A DNA stretch of 64,000 bases from Epiperipatus broadwayi (GCA_028023455.1 JAQFVV010013359.1:80574-144573), one strand, 5' to 3'; shown: positions 35,200 through 48,550, counted from the first letter of the stretch. Notes: a model not told the origin generated them from the sequence alone. Program-made: numbers and translations.

Positions 35200-38100
35200 C
35201 CATAAACATCCATTCCATGACATCCATTACATGACATCCATTGCATGACATCCATTGCATGACATCCATTCCATGACATCCATTACATGACTTCCATTGC
35301 ATGACATCCATTGCATGACATCCATTCCATGATATTCATTACATAACATCCATTACATGACATCCATTGCATGACATCCATTCCATGACATCCATTACAT
35401 GACATCCATTGCATGACATCCATTGCATGACATCCATTCCATGACATCCATTGCATGACATCCATTCCATGACATCCATTGCATGACATCCATTCCATGA
35501 CATCCATTACATGACATCCATTGCATGACATCCATTCCATGACATCCATTCCATGACATCCATTACATGACATCCATTGCATGACATCCATTCCATGACA
35601 TCCATTACATGACATCCATTGCATGACATCCATTCCATGACATCCATTGCATGACATCCATTCCATGACATCCATTACATGACATCCATTGCATGACATC
35701 CATTCCATGACATCCATTACATGACATCCATTCCATGACATCCATTGCATGACATCCATTCCATGACATCCATTACAACATCCATTGCATGACATCCATT
35801 CCATGACATCCATCACATGACATCCATTCCATGACATCCATTCCATGACATCCATTTCATGACATCCATTCCATAACATCCATTGCATGACATCCATTCC
35901 ATGACATCCATTGCATGACATCCATTCCATGACATCCATTGCATGACATCCATTGCATGACATCCATTCCATGACATCCATTGCATGACATCCATTCCAT
36001 GACATCCATTACATGACATCCATTGCATGACATCCATTCCATGACATCCATTCCATGACATCCATTACATGACATCCATTGCATGACATCCATTCCATGA
36101 CATCCATTCCATGACATCCATTCCATGACATCCATTCCATGACATCCATTGCATGACATTCATTCCATGACATCCATTACATGACATCCATTGCATGACA
36201 TCCATTCCATGACATCCATTCCATGACATCCATTGCATGACATCCATTCCATGACATCCATTACATGACATCCATTGCATGACATCCATTCCATGACATC
36301 CATTACATGACATCCATTCCATGACATCCATTGCATGACATCCATTCCATGACATCCATTCCATGACATCCATTACATGACATCCATTCCATGACATCCA
36401 TTGCATGACATCCATTCCATGACATCCATTACATGACATCCATTACATGACATCCATTCCATGACATCCATTCCATGACATCCATTGCATGACATCCATT
36501 GCATGACATCCATTCCATGACATCCATTGCATGACATCCATTGCATGACATCCATTCCATGACATCCATTCCATGACATCCATTCCATGACATCCATTCC
36601 ATGACATCCATTCCATGACATCCATTCCATGACATCCATAGCATGACATCCATTCAATGACATCCAATGCATGACATCCATTCCATGATATCCATTCCAT
36701 GACATCCATTGCATGACATCCATTCCATGACATCCATTGCATGACATCAATTCCATGACATCCATTCCATGACATCCATTCCATGACATCCATTGCATGA
36801 CATCCATTCCATGACATCCATTCCATGACATCCATTACATGACATCCATTACATGACATCCATTCCATGACATCCATTCCATGACATCCATTCCATGACA
36901 TCCATTCCATGACATCCATTCCATGACATCCATTTTATGACATCCATTGCACAACATCCATTACATGACATCCATTGCATGACATCCATTCCATGACATC
37001 CATTCCATGACATCCATTACATGACATCCATATGATGACATCCATAGCATGACATCCATTCAATGACATCCAATGCATGACATCCATTCCATGATATCCA
37101 TTCCATGACATCCATTGCATGACATTCATTTTATGACAATCATAACATGACATCCATTGCATGACATCAATTCCATGACATCCATTCCATGACATCCATT
37201 CCATGACATCCATTCCATGACATCCATTCCATGACATCCATTGCATGACATCCATTCCATGACATCCATTGCATGACATCCATTCCATGACATCCATTGC
37301 ATGACATCCATTGCATGACATCCATTCCATGACATCCATTCCATGACATCCATTGTATGACATCAATTTCATGACATCCATTCCATAACATCAATTGCAC
37401 CACATCCATTCCATGACATCCATTCCATGACATCCATTCCATGACATCCATTGCATGACATCCATTGCATGACATCCATTGCATGACATCCATTGCATGA
37501 CATCCATTGCATGACATCCATTGCATGACATCCATTCCATGACATCCATTACATGACATCTATAGCATGACATCCATCCAATGACATCCATTGCATGAAA
37601 TTCACTCCATGACATCCATTGCATGTCATCCATTCCATGACATCCATTGCATGACATCCATTGCATGACATCCATTCCATGACATCCATTGCATGACATC
37701 CATTCCATGACATCCATTGCATGACATCCATTCCATGACATCCATTCCATGACATCCATTACATGACATCAATTTCATGACATCCATTCCATGACATCCA
37801 TTGCATGACATCCATTCCATGACATCCATTGCATGACATCCATTCCATGACATCCATTGCATGACATCCATTGCATGACATCCATTCCATGACATCCATT
37901 ACATGACATCCATTGCATGACATCCATTGCATGACATCCATTCCATGACATCCATTACATGACATCCATTCCATGACATCCATTGCATGACATCCATTGC
38001 ATGACATCCATTCCATGACATCCATTCCATGACATCCATTCCATGACATCCATTGCATAACATCCATTCCATGACATCCATTGCATGACATCCATTCCAT

Positions 38101-41000
38101 GACATCCATTACATGACATCCATTCCATGACATCCATTACATGACATCCATTACATGACATCCATTGCATGACATCCATTCCATGACATCCATTGCATGA
38201 CATCCATTTCATGACATCCATTCCATGACATCAATTGCATGACATCCATTCCATGACATCCATTGCATGACATCCATTCCATGACATCCATTCCATGACA
38301 TCCATTGCATGACATCCATTCCATGACATCCATTACATGACATCCATTCCATGACATCCATTCCATGACATCCATTCCATGACATCCATTCCATGACATC
38401 CATTACATGACATCCATTCCATGACATCCATTGCATGACATCCATTCCATGACATCCATTCCATGACATCCATTCCATGACATCCATTGCATGACATTCA
38501 TTACATGACATCCATTGCATGACATCCATTCCATGACATCCATTCCATGACATCCATTGCATGACATCCATTCCATGACATCCATTCCATGACATCCATT
38601 GCATGACATCCATTGCATGACATCCATTGCATGATATCCATTACATGACATCCATTCCATGACATCCATTGCATGACATCCATTCCATGACATCCATTCC
38701 ATGACATCCATTACATGACATCCATTCCATGACATCCATTGCATGACATCCATTGCATGACATCCATTACATGACATCCATTGCATGACATCCATTCCAT
38801 GACATCCATTCCATGACATCCATTCCATGACATCCATTGCATGACATCCATTACATGACATCCATTGCATGACATCCATTCCATGACATCCATTACATGA
38901 CATCCATTCCATGACATCCATTGCATGACATCCATTCCATGACATCCATTCCATGACATCCATTCCATGACATCCATTCCATGACATCCATTCCATGACA
39001 TCCATTACATGACATCCATTACATGACATCCATTCAATGACATCCATTGCATGAAATCCACTCCATGACATCCATTGCATGTCATCCATTCCATGACATC
39101 CATTCCATGACATCCATTGCATGACATCCATTCCATGACATCCATTCCATGACATCCATTGCATGACATCCATTACATGACATCCATTACATGACATCCA
39201 TTGCATGACATCCATTCCATGACATCCATTGCATGACATCCATTCCATGACATCCATTACATGACATCCATTGCATGACATCCATTCCATGACATCCATT
39301 CCATGACATCCATTCCATGACATCCATTGCATGACATCCATTGCATGACATCCATTGCATGACATCCATTGCATGACATCCATTACATGACATCCATTCC
39401 ATGACATCCATTGCATGACATCCATTCCATGACATCCATTCCATGACATCCATTGCATGACATCCATTCCATGACATCCATTGCATGACATCCATTCCAT
39501 GACATCCATTACATGACATCCATTGCATGACATCCATTCCATGACATCCATTCCATGACATCCATTCCATGACATCCATTGCATGACATCCATTCCATGA
39601 CATCCATTACATGACATCCATTGCATGTCATCCATTCCATGATATCCATTACATAACATCCATTCCATGACATCCATTGCATGACATCCATTCCATGACA
39701 TCCATTACATGACATCCATTGCATGACATCCATTCCATGACATCCATTACATGACATCCATAGCATGACATCCATTCCATGACATCCATTGCATGACATC
39801 CATTCCATGACATCCATTCCATGACATCCATTGCATGACATCCATTCCATGACATCCATTGCATGACATCCATTCCATGACATCCATTCCATGACATCCA
39901 TTGCATGACATCCATTACATGACATCCATTCCATGACATCCATTCCATGACATCCATTCCATGACATCCATTCCATGACATCCATTCCATGACATCCATT
40001 CCATGACATCCATTGCATGACATCCATTCCATGACATCCATTCCATGACATCCATTGCATGACATCCATTGCATGACATCCATTCCATGACATCCATTGC
40101 ATGACATCCATTCCATGACATCCATTCCATGACATCCATTGCATGACATCCATTCCATGACATCCATTACATGACATCCATTGCATGACATCCATTCCAT
40201 GACATCCATTACATGACATCCATTCCATGACATCCATTCCATGACATCCATTGCATGACATCCATTCCATGACATCCATTACATGACATCTATTGCATGT
40301 CATCCATTCCATGATATCCATTACATAACATCCATTCCATGACATCCATTGCATGAAATCCATTCCATGACATCCATTCCATGACATCCATTACATGACA
40401 TCCATTGCATGACATCCATTCCATGACATCCATTACATGACATCCATTGCATGACATCCATTGCATGACATCCATTCCATGACATCCATTGTATGACATC
40501 CATTTCATGACATCCATTCCATAACATCAATTGCATCACATCCATTCCATGACATCCATTGCATGGCATCCATTCCATGACATCCATGGCATGACATCCA
40601 TTGCATGACATCCATTCCATGACATCCATTGCATGACATCCATTCCATGACATCCATTGCATGACATCCATTCCATGATATCCATTACATGACATCCATT
40701 CCATGACATCCATTGCATGACATCCATTCCATGACATCCATTCCATGACATCCATTCCATGACATCCATTCCATGACATCCATTGCATGACATCCATTCC
40801 ATGACATCCATTACATGACATCCATTGCATGACATCCATTCCATGACATCCATTGCATGACATCCATTTCATGACATCCATTGCATGACATCCATTCCAT
40901 GACATCCATTCCATGACATCCATTACATGATATCCATTCCATGACATCCATTGCATGACATCCATTCCATGACATCCATTACATGACATCCATTGCATGA
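35200..41000. repeat. homogenised core of SAT14-R
   Basis: A run of several hundred units with almost no changes except at position 6, where C, G and A alternate without an obvious fixed period. Occasional marker units (CCATAGCATGACAT, CAATGACATCCAATG) recur. This pattern fits recent expansion by unequal exchange in the array centre with older, decayed edges. Confidence 0.88.
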
Positions 41001-41472
41001 CATCCATTCCATGACATTCATTACATGACATCCATTCCATGACATCCATTCCATGACATCCATTCCATGACATCCATTCCATGACATCCATTCCATGACA
41101 TCTATTGCACAACATCCATTACATGACATCCATTGCATGACATTCATTCCATAACATTCATTATATAACATCCACTCCATGACATTCATTACATGACATC
41201 CATTGCATGACATCAATTCCATGACATCCATTCCATGATATCCAGTCCTTGACATCCATTCCATGACATCCATTGCATGATATCCACTCTATGACATCCA
41301 TTACATCACATCCATTTGATGACATCCACACCATGTCATTCATTCCATGACATCAATTCCATGACATCTCTTCCATGACATCCACTCCATGACATCCATT
41401 GCATGACATCCATCCCATGACATCCATTCCATGACATCCATTACATGATATCCATTCCATGATATCCATTGC

Positions 41473-41638
41473 AATTAATAATCTTACTGGATGCCAAGAT
41501 TGCAATATACAAAATAAAAATAATTTATTTGAAAATTTATAACATATTAGTCAACAGTTTATATCAGAATTGATTCACAAAATAACCCTTTTTTATTATG
41601 TATTAAAATATATATGGTGTTAAAAGATGAATAAAATT
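41473..41638. other. 166-bp non-satellite interruption in SAT14-R
   Basis: AT-rich unique sequence between two satellite runs. No counterpart is visible in the left array. There is no clear terminal repeat, target duplication or open frame. Confidence 0.8.
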
Positions 41639-42239
41639 ATTCCATGACATCCATGGCATGACATCCATTGCATGTCATCCATTCCATGACATCCATTGCA
41701 TGACATCCATTCCATGACATCCATTGCATGACATCCATTTCATGACATCCATTCCATGACATCCATTGCATGACATCCATTCCATGACATCCATTGCATG
41801 ACATCCATTGCATGACATCCATTGCATGACATCCATTACATGACATCCATTGCATGACATCCATTCCATGATATCCATTACATGACATCCATTCCATGAC
41901 ATCCATTACATGACATCCATTCCATGACATCCATTGCATGACATCCATTGCATGACATCCATTGCATGACATTCATTATATGACATCCATTCCATGACAT
42001 TCATTACATGACATCCACTGCATGACATCAATTCCATGACATCCATTCCATGACATCCATTCCATGATGTCCATTCCATGACATCCATTCCATGACATCC
42101 ATTTCATGACATCCATTCCATGACATCCATTTTATGACATCCATTTCATGACATCCATTCCATAACATCAATTGCACCAAATCCATTCCATGACATCCAT
42201 TGCATGACATCCATTCCATGACATCCATTGCATGACATT
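41639..42239. repeat. 14-bp satellite, right array, distal part
   Basis: About 43 more units. The last units (…CATCAATTGCACCAA… then CATGACATTAGTT) match the end of the left array at 5050-5117, so the boundary with block P is shared by both copies. Confidence 0.95.
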
Positions 42240-43559
42240 AGTTCAATTTTTTTATCATTATGCATATTTTTTACAAGCTAAACATTGACTATTGCATATA
42301 TATATATAAACCTATTTATTTTATGACTGTTTATAATATAGAAAAAAAAATATTAACTTAAAAAAAATTTTTTTTTTCATTAAGTGGAGAGACAAAAGAA
42401 ATTATTTCTATTTTAACATCTCATTTATTTATTTTTTTAAGAGATGAATGAATTTCCAACAATATAATTAATTTATTTATTTAATATACAATTCTACAAT
42501 AGTGTAAGTGCTGTTTAAAAACCCTACACACACAAAAACAGTAATTATAGAGTATGAAAAAAATGAAATGGTATCATATAACAATCTAATGTCATATTTT
42601 CTAATGAGAATAAAAAGATATTTATATCATCAAGATTGAACTTACTAATATTGTAAAAATTATTATTATAAGAGTGATAACTAAAACAAAGGAGAACAAT
42701 TTAAAATATCTGTGCAACAATTTTAATAAAAAAATTTTTAAAAACGTTGAAGTCCTAGTTTTAAATTTAAAAAAATTAAAATATTTGTTATCAAATATGG
42801 GTTAATTACAATGATAGTTAATGTTTTTATATAAGAAAATTTAAATATTTTTCTTCTCAATAAAAAAAATACATCATCTTATTTAAACTTTGTTCATTGA
42901 TAAATGGATTTTGATTTTTTAAAAACCTGCTTGAAGGGAGGATTTCAAATAACAGATCCATTTTTAACAATAAGAAAAATGAAAGACATATAATTTGTAT
43001 TTGTTTAACAATGGATTCAATGTGTGCATGAAAAGACTCATAATTTCAAAATGGAACACCAAATCTTCTTTAAAAGTCTTTCCATTTAATTTTATGACCA
43101 TCAATATAAGAGATAACAAGATATTCAGATTTATAAGAATATGATAGTATTAAAGTTATCTATATTGATCATCATTTTACTGTCATTACATCAATATCAA
43201 CCTGCAAAGAATTATGATTTTTTAATGGAATTTGTTGGAAAATAGCAAAATAAAAATTAAGATCTAAGGTAATTTCTAAGATCATTCATGTAAATGTTAA
43301 ATAATATAAAAGCTAAAACGTTATTGTGTAACACATCCCAATTAAAATCTTATAAATTAGAAATTATATTTGACAAATGCTTTCTATCCCTCAATAAGAG
43401 AATTAGCCCATTCAATAAGCCTCATTTGAATTGTATTATTATTAATTCACTATGACAGATAAGTAATACCAAATCAAAAATTTGAATAATAATTAAATTA
43501 TTTGATATAAAAATATAAAATACTGTATTTAAAAAATAAAAAAATAAATATCTACTCAC

Positions 43560-43616
43560 TCTATCCTAACACTTGGATGATCACCTTCATCGACCACTGC
43601 TTCCACTTCACAAGTT
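43560..43616 (-). CDS. candidate 57-nt internal exon, right copy
   Basis: Same structure as 6423-6479: TTTTAG acceptor, 57 bases open in one phase, GTGAGT donor. The single difference changes ACT to AGT (Thr to Ser), and the frame stays open. Retention in two copies is weak support, because the duplication itself may be young. Confidence 0.35.
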
Positions 43617-43744
43617 CTAAAATTAAAAAAAAAAATTTTTTTAAAAGATATATTAAAACTCTTTTGATATATATATATATATATATGAAAATAATAAATA
43701 TAAAAACTAACTAGAGGAAAAATAAAAACAATAAAAACACAGAA

Positions 43745-43804
43745 TTACTTCTATAAAAAAGCTTTAATATTTCAACCAGTAGACTGGTTTTCATCAGAAA
43801 GCAA
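43745..43804 (-). ncRNA. hammerhead ribozyme, type I (right copy)
   Basis: Identical over the whole motif to 6603-6662: helix I strands TTGCTTT and GAAGTAA, core CTGATGA, helix II AACCAG/CTGGTT with TCTA loop, GAAA, and a short helix III. Nearby AT tracts differ between the two copies while the 60-base motif does not. Confidence 0.83.
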
Positions 43805-45245
43805 AATGGCTACTTACAGAAATTAAGCCCTAAAATATTACAGTTATGTATCAGATAACAAAATTAATTCCTATAGGCTAGAAATCTTTAAAAACTTTGT
43901 ATAAAATATATATATATATATTTACAAAACTTTGTATAAAAATACTAAAAATATTATTTCACAAAAAACATTTTAAAAAACTATACATAATTATTATATA
44001 TTAAAATATATCAAAAAACAATAAAAAAAATATATCATTATATATGGACATACTAAAAAAACTGTATACTGTATATACATATATTTTACTATATCTGTTT
44101 TATTATATACATATATATCTTGTGCACATATATTTTTTTATATATACACTTTATATTTATTCTACTTTGTGCTAGTCCACCTATAAAATAATTAATTAGG
44201 AAATAAAAAATAATTATTTAGGAATTAAAAAAATAAAAAAATTAATAAATCCTTAAGAAAGCAGGTAATTCAGAGATGTGATAGTACCTATATTCATATT
44301 CATCCCATGAGGATGCAATGTCTTAAATTTAAAAATAATATATATATATTGAAATGGAAACCTCCAATCTCTTTCCGTTTCACCATCAACCTAATGACCT
44401 ACTCGTCTGAACTAATTTCGAACCTATTTTAAATGTAAAAATGTAATATATAAGTCGAGCGGGAAAACTTTGCTACAATGGCCGCTTGAATGGCATCATC
44501 CATTTACATACAAAAACACGCTATAATTAGACAGGTTTGATAAAATTATAGTGGAGAAATGCTCATAAATTATTATAAAATGTTTTATAAATTTTCAGTC
44601 AATTTTTAATTATATTCGCTATAATATTCGTATGTGGATGGATAATTTAAACCTTGGAATAGCGGCAAAATGATTTATATATATATTTAAGTTAAAATAA
44701 AAAAGATATACTATAATGTAAAATGTTTTCTTTAAAATATATTTAACGGCTTTCTGATTTAATGTTTTACATATATAATTGAAACTAAAGTATTTTCTTT
44801 AAATTTGCTTTTTTTTTAAACAAATAATTTGGTAAAAACAAATATGTTAAAAGTTATTTATTTCAGTAAAATAAAAATCCGTTTATAATTAAAAATGAGA
44901 ATTTTGTGTAAACAAGAAATCAATTAGTGACGCACCTGGGTAAAAAGTAAAATCTAGTTTACTGATTGATTTTTGTTTGCACAAAAGACTTTATCATTAA
45001 ATCAGAATACCGTTCTTTCTGCTAGGCCTTAACATTCTATAACACCTAAAAAGGAATTTAATTAATGAAACTGAATCAAATTATATAATTTATATGTTTT
45101 AATAATTTTTTAAAGTAAATTAAATATAACACCTCGGAGACGTTATCTGTTGCAGAAATTGGATTATATTATTTTGTTTAATTAAAAGTCAATTGGTCCC
45201 AAGGCTAATGAAATTCCAAAAAGGTGTTAAAGTTTAGTCGAAATG

Positions 45246-45253
45246 TATAAATA
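45246..45253 (+). promoter_or_regulatory. TATA box inside the solo LTR
   Basis: TATAAATA followed by GGGC, about 900 bases into the element, in the position expected for an LTR promoter between U3 and R. A possible polyadenylation signal AATAAA follows at 45428. Orientation of the LTR is inferred from this and is not certain. Confidence 0.45.
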
Positions 45254-47237
45254 GGGCTTATTTTAAGCGGGAAGATATACTCCATCTTGCTTTTGAAGAG
45301 CTATTATTATCCAAGTTATAAATTGTTTAATTTTACCATGTCTGGCTAAAGTCAGGCACAATTTTGCTGCCATTCCTGTGATGGAACACCAGGTTCAATC
45401 CATCAAATGCCGAAGCAACAAGCTTACACCAAATAAAAGATGTCATAAGCCACTAAAAGGGAATTGCCTTCGTTCCAACACCATTTTAAATCGTCTCACA
45501 ACTGAATAAGAACATACCATAAGCCGCCAAAGAACTCACCTTCGTTCCAGCTCGAATCTATCCAGTCCAGCTATAGAACTGTTATAATATTATTTAAAAT
45601 AGCAGAGCTCTGTGAATTTCAAAAATAATCATGATTTCTTCAAAAACAGGTTAGCTAACCATATTATCGAAACTTCTTTCTAAATTGTTTTTTCAAATAA
45701 TCTTTAAATTCTATAAAATGAAATACTTTTGTAAATTTCTTTATTAATTCAATATTGTAAACTCTTTCTATAAATGAAATACTTTGTTAAATTTCTGTGT
45801 TAATTAATGTTTTGCTATGTAATTTAATCACTGCAGTTATATTTTGCTTTTCTTTTGCTTATTTTTAATTATTGTTAATTATGCCTATGTTTCGAAACAG
45901 CGTGCATTTAATTACCAATATGTTTTTAAAAAGATATCATTTAAAATCTCCGTATTATTATTTATATAGCGTCATTTCGTGTGCTGTTTCGAAACCCAAA
46001 TTCATATTTTTGTCATTTAGTAAATCAATTAATATAAATATAAAATGTGGCTTTTCAACCTTTATTTATTATGTTACTAAAGATTAAACTAGCCTGGAGT
46101 GCAATCATAAGTATATTTTTTTAGTTAAGTATTCGTAAGTCCCCTATTAAATATACTTTTCCCCCTTTTAAAAGTTTAGTAGTTATAGATAACTAAAGAG
46201 ATTGAACGGGATAAAGTAAAGTTTGTATCTATATATTCCTGTCAGTAGCATATCGTATTTCTCATGCTACAGAAGAGTTGGCTCTTGATCAAGCTGATGA
46301 TCTAGTGTTCATTTAATATATGATTTTTAATTTATAATATCCTTTGGCTTGGCAGATGTGGGATTTATTAATATTTTCTCGTTGTGCTGTTCTGTTTAAT
46401 ATATATACAAGATGGAGCCACAGTAAGTCCAGCCCATCTTCTCTTATGGGTAGTGCAGTAGCGAAGTCTGAGCTACGGACCAGATTAGCACGTAAGTCCC
46501 CCGCCTCTGAACCAAATAAAGGTTCCCCATTAGCAGCATGACGACCGGTTCTTGGGTAAACCGTTGTTTGTCACAAAAACCCTAAAACTATTCTTCCATC
46601 CGCAGAGCCACTTTATTATTATACTTTACTTGTGCCTAGCATATTAGTAAAATCGTTATAGCCAACTCTTTCCTCCCTAATATGCAATCTTCGGCATTGA
46701 ACCGAAGCATTCTTGAAAACCCATTCGATCTTAAGCTATCTGGGATGCTTTATAAGCCCATAGTTAATATATAAATTGATTATAGTCAGATGTATTAAGT
46801 TTTACTCCAGACTTGGTTTGATTTTACATAAAAGAGCCACTCGAACTGATTATAAAAGGACATAACAAATAAGTTAATGTAGTGATTAGTTGTATAGCAG
46901 GATATTTGGCTCCATTAAATCATGGCCACAAACCTATTTGCCAACAACAATTGTCAATAAATATATTTTAATTCATCATATATCAGTTTCTGTCTCATTA
47001 TTAAATCAATCCAATTCACTAATTGCCCATAAGTATTCATTAGTAAAGCCCCTATTATTTAAATATGTTAGATTTTATCTGTGGAATGTCTAGTATTTAC
47101 GTTGTTTATATATATGTTTAAGTCCATGAGTCTTATTGTTTTCTCCGATTTGCTAGTGGGCCGGATGAAGAATTAAATCTCGTGTGCTACCATTGTTATG
47201 TTATCCATTGGGTGTTAGATCTGGTGCTTGGAGAGTG

Positions 47238-47248
47238 GGTTCGAATCC
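47238..47248 (+). promoter_or_regulatory. tRNA B-box-like GGTTCGAATCC in the solo LTR
   Basis: A perfect match to the RNA polymerase III B-box consensus inside the last 120 bases of the LTR. No A box at the right distance and no cloverleaf can be drawn, so it is not a tRNA gene. It may come from a tRNA-derived SINE captured by the LTR, or be chance. Confidence 0.3.
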
Positions 47249-47348
47249 AGGCTGGTCCCTGACCTAAATCTCGGGCTTGACTGGGTTTGAAGTACATTTT
47301 GTGAGTTCCAGCTCGTGTTAGATGGATAAGCATATTTTGACTGGCACA

Positions 47349-48077
47349 ATATTGTAATCTTAAGATCTGCACCCAGAACTTATATTTATGTCTTATAATG
47401 ATATATTTTTTTTAAAAAATGATAATGATATATTTTTTAAAAAAATTATATTGTTTATTTTATATATATATATTAGTATGCATATTAAACATAGTAAATC
47501 AATTTATTCATGTATTAGTTATAAAAGTCATTCTTATAAATTCCTTGATGACAAACTTAAATAAAAAGTTTAAATATTTTAAAAGAATAAATTTATCTAT
47601 CTTATAATCATGGGTATTTTAAAACTCATAGATTTAACATTTTTATTAAAGTTGTAATTATAAATTTATTAAACGCACATTGATTACGTAAGTAATATTT
47701 ACTGAGGCTATAACTTTAAATCAAAACTGCATTAAAAAAGTTGCAAACCAATAAAAATTTAAATAATGCTTTATTATATATAAAATAATAAGTAGTTAGT
47801 AATAATTTATTTAAAGTAGTTCTAAATAATATTCTAGAATATTCTATAAGTTTAGAGGTTAGCTGTAATTTATTTTAAAACAAGTCTAATTTTACATATT
47901 TAATATTGTAACAGTCAGAAAACATGTGACTCGCAAACATAGTGCAGAACTCGACCACCACACAGAACAGCAGCACCATCGAGGTAGTGAAGCCACCCGT
48001 GTTACTGAGTTCGAACATAGTTTATCGGTTCCACATTACAATCCACGAAACAACGCATCTGATGCGACATTAGTAAA
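47349..48077. repeat. duplicated block P, right copy, last part
   Basis: Continues the match to 7195-7924 after the solo LTR, including TGTAATCTTAAG, two TTTTTTAAAAAA-type mirror runs, and the start of the 84-codon frame. It ends at the TAGTAAA microhomology. Confidence 0.92.
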
Positions 48078-48165
48078 TATTTCCTTAGGCACAGTGGTCA
48101 GGGATATGCAAGAGATTCATGATTTTATTCTCGAGTTAGCCAATAATCAAACTAATAATAATTAA
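47914..48165 (+). CDS. coding-like 84-codon frame, probably a 3' terminal exon
   Basis: Open from a stop near 47887 to TAA at 48163. I mark it from GTC 47914, after the acceptor-like TTGTAACAG. There is no ATG in frame, so it would be an exon or a fragment. The product is His/Glu/Arg-rich at first (KHSAELDHHTEQQHH), then RVTEFEHSLSVP, and ends with an amphipathic LGTVVRDMQEIHDFILEL and an Asn/Thr tail. Codon use is far richer in G and C than the flanks. The truncated left copy shows two synonymous changes and one replacement. No family is recognised; a gag-like or regulatory protein of a retroelement is possible. Confidence 0.5.
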   Translation, partial: VRKHVTRKHSAELDHHTEQQHHRGSEATRVTEFEHSLSVPHYNPRNNASDATLVNISLGTVVRDMQEIHDFILELANNQTNNN

Positions 48166-48310
48166 ACATTCATATTTACATAATCGAGGAAATATTATAT
48201 AGAATGGGTATCGAATAAATGAAACGTAACTGCAGACGTATAGTTTAAAATTATTTATTAATACATTTTAATAAAACAATCATTTACTAATAATATTTTA
48301 TGGATTCAAA

Positions 48311-48550
48311 GCTTCAGTAGCAGAATTTGCAAGATGATTATATTTTAAAGAATACATGTATTTATTTAGACATTATTTTATATTGAGGACTTCAGTAGCG
48401 GTATTTCCGATACTGTAATGTTTACAAAAGGAATACATTTATTTGTTTAGACATTATTTTATCTTGAGGACTCAGTAGCGGTATTTCCGATACTGTAATG
48501 TTTACAAAGGGAATTCACTTATTTGAAGGCGTAATCTAGCTACCTAAAAT
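48311..48550. repeat. tandem triplicate, period about 79 bp
   Basis: CAGTAG occurs at 48315, 48393 and 48473 within a repeated unit that includes CAGTAGCGGTATTTCCGATA and TTTAGACATTATTTTAT. The second and third units are nearly identical; the first is more diverged. Confidence 0.8.

Larger units (their letters stand above)
31430..41472. repeat. 14-bp satellite, right array, main part (SAT14-R)
   Basis: About 717 copies of CCATTNCATGACAT. The first 3.7 kb is divergent and carries variant strings in the same order as the left array. From about 35200 to 41000 the units are almost perfect and differ mainly at position 6 (C, G or A). After 41100 the array becomes divergent again. The right array is about twice as long as the left, and the excess is this homogeneous core. 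All three minus-strand frames are open across it, giving frames up to 432 codons that encode a 14-residue repeat such as MSWNGCHGMDVMEW. I treat these as repeat artefacts. Confidence 0.97.
42240..44349. repeat. duplicated block P, right copy, first part
   Basis: Near-identical to 5114-7198. It contains the second exon candidate and the second hammerhead ribozyme. Differences are mostly AT-tract and homopolymer lengths. The rest of the stretch shows no gene. It continues after the solo LTR at 47349. Confidence 0.93.
44350..47348. mobile_element. solo LTR (about 3.0 kb) with 4-bp target duplication
   Basis: Compared with the uninterrupted site at 7195-7200, the right copy carries 2999 extra bases starting TG (44350) and ending CA (47347-47348). 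ATAT stands immediately before and immediately after. These are the hallmarks of LTR-retrotransposon integration. There is no gag or pol and no second LTR, so it is a solo LTR left by recombination between LTRs. It is long for an LTR. The 5' end forms a hairpin, TGAAATGGAAA (44350-44360) against TTTCCGTTTCA (44372-44382). Internal signals include TATAAATA at 45246 and AATAAA at 45428 and near 46513. Frames of 62-71 codons inside have no recognisable family. Confidence 0.78.

Noticed and set aside
35283-41115. Frames of 208-432 codons in the right satellite as a repetitive protein family
   Set aside because: All three minus-strand frames are open because the unit lacks stops in any register. 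Length tracks array homogeneity, with no separate start context or codon signal. Kept only as a finding.
46890-47093. Homology between the C-terminus of this LTR frame (VRFYLWNV) and the 22936 exon candidate (VRYLWNV)
   Set aside because: The match is about seven residues with no extension either side; treated as chance.
47150-47290. tRNA gene in the solo LTR
   Set aside because: Only the B box matches; no acceptor, D or anticodon arms can be paired.
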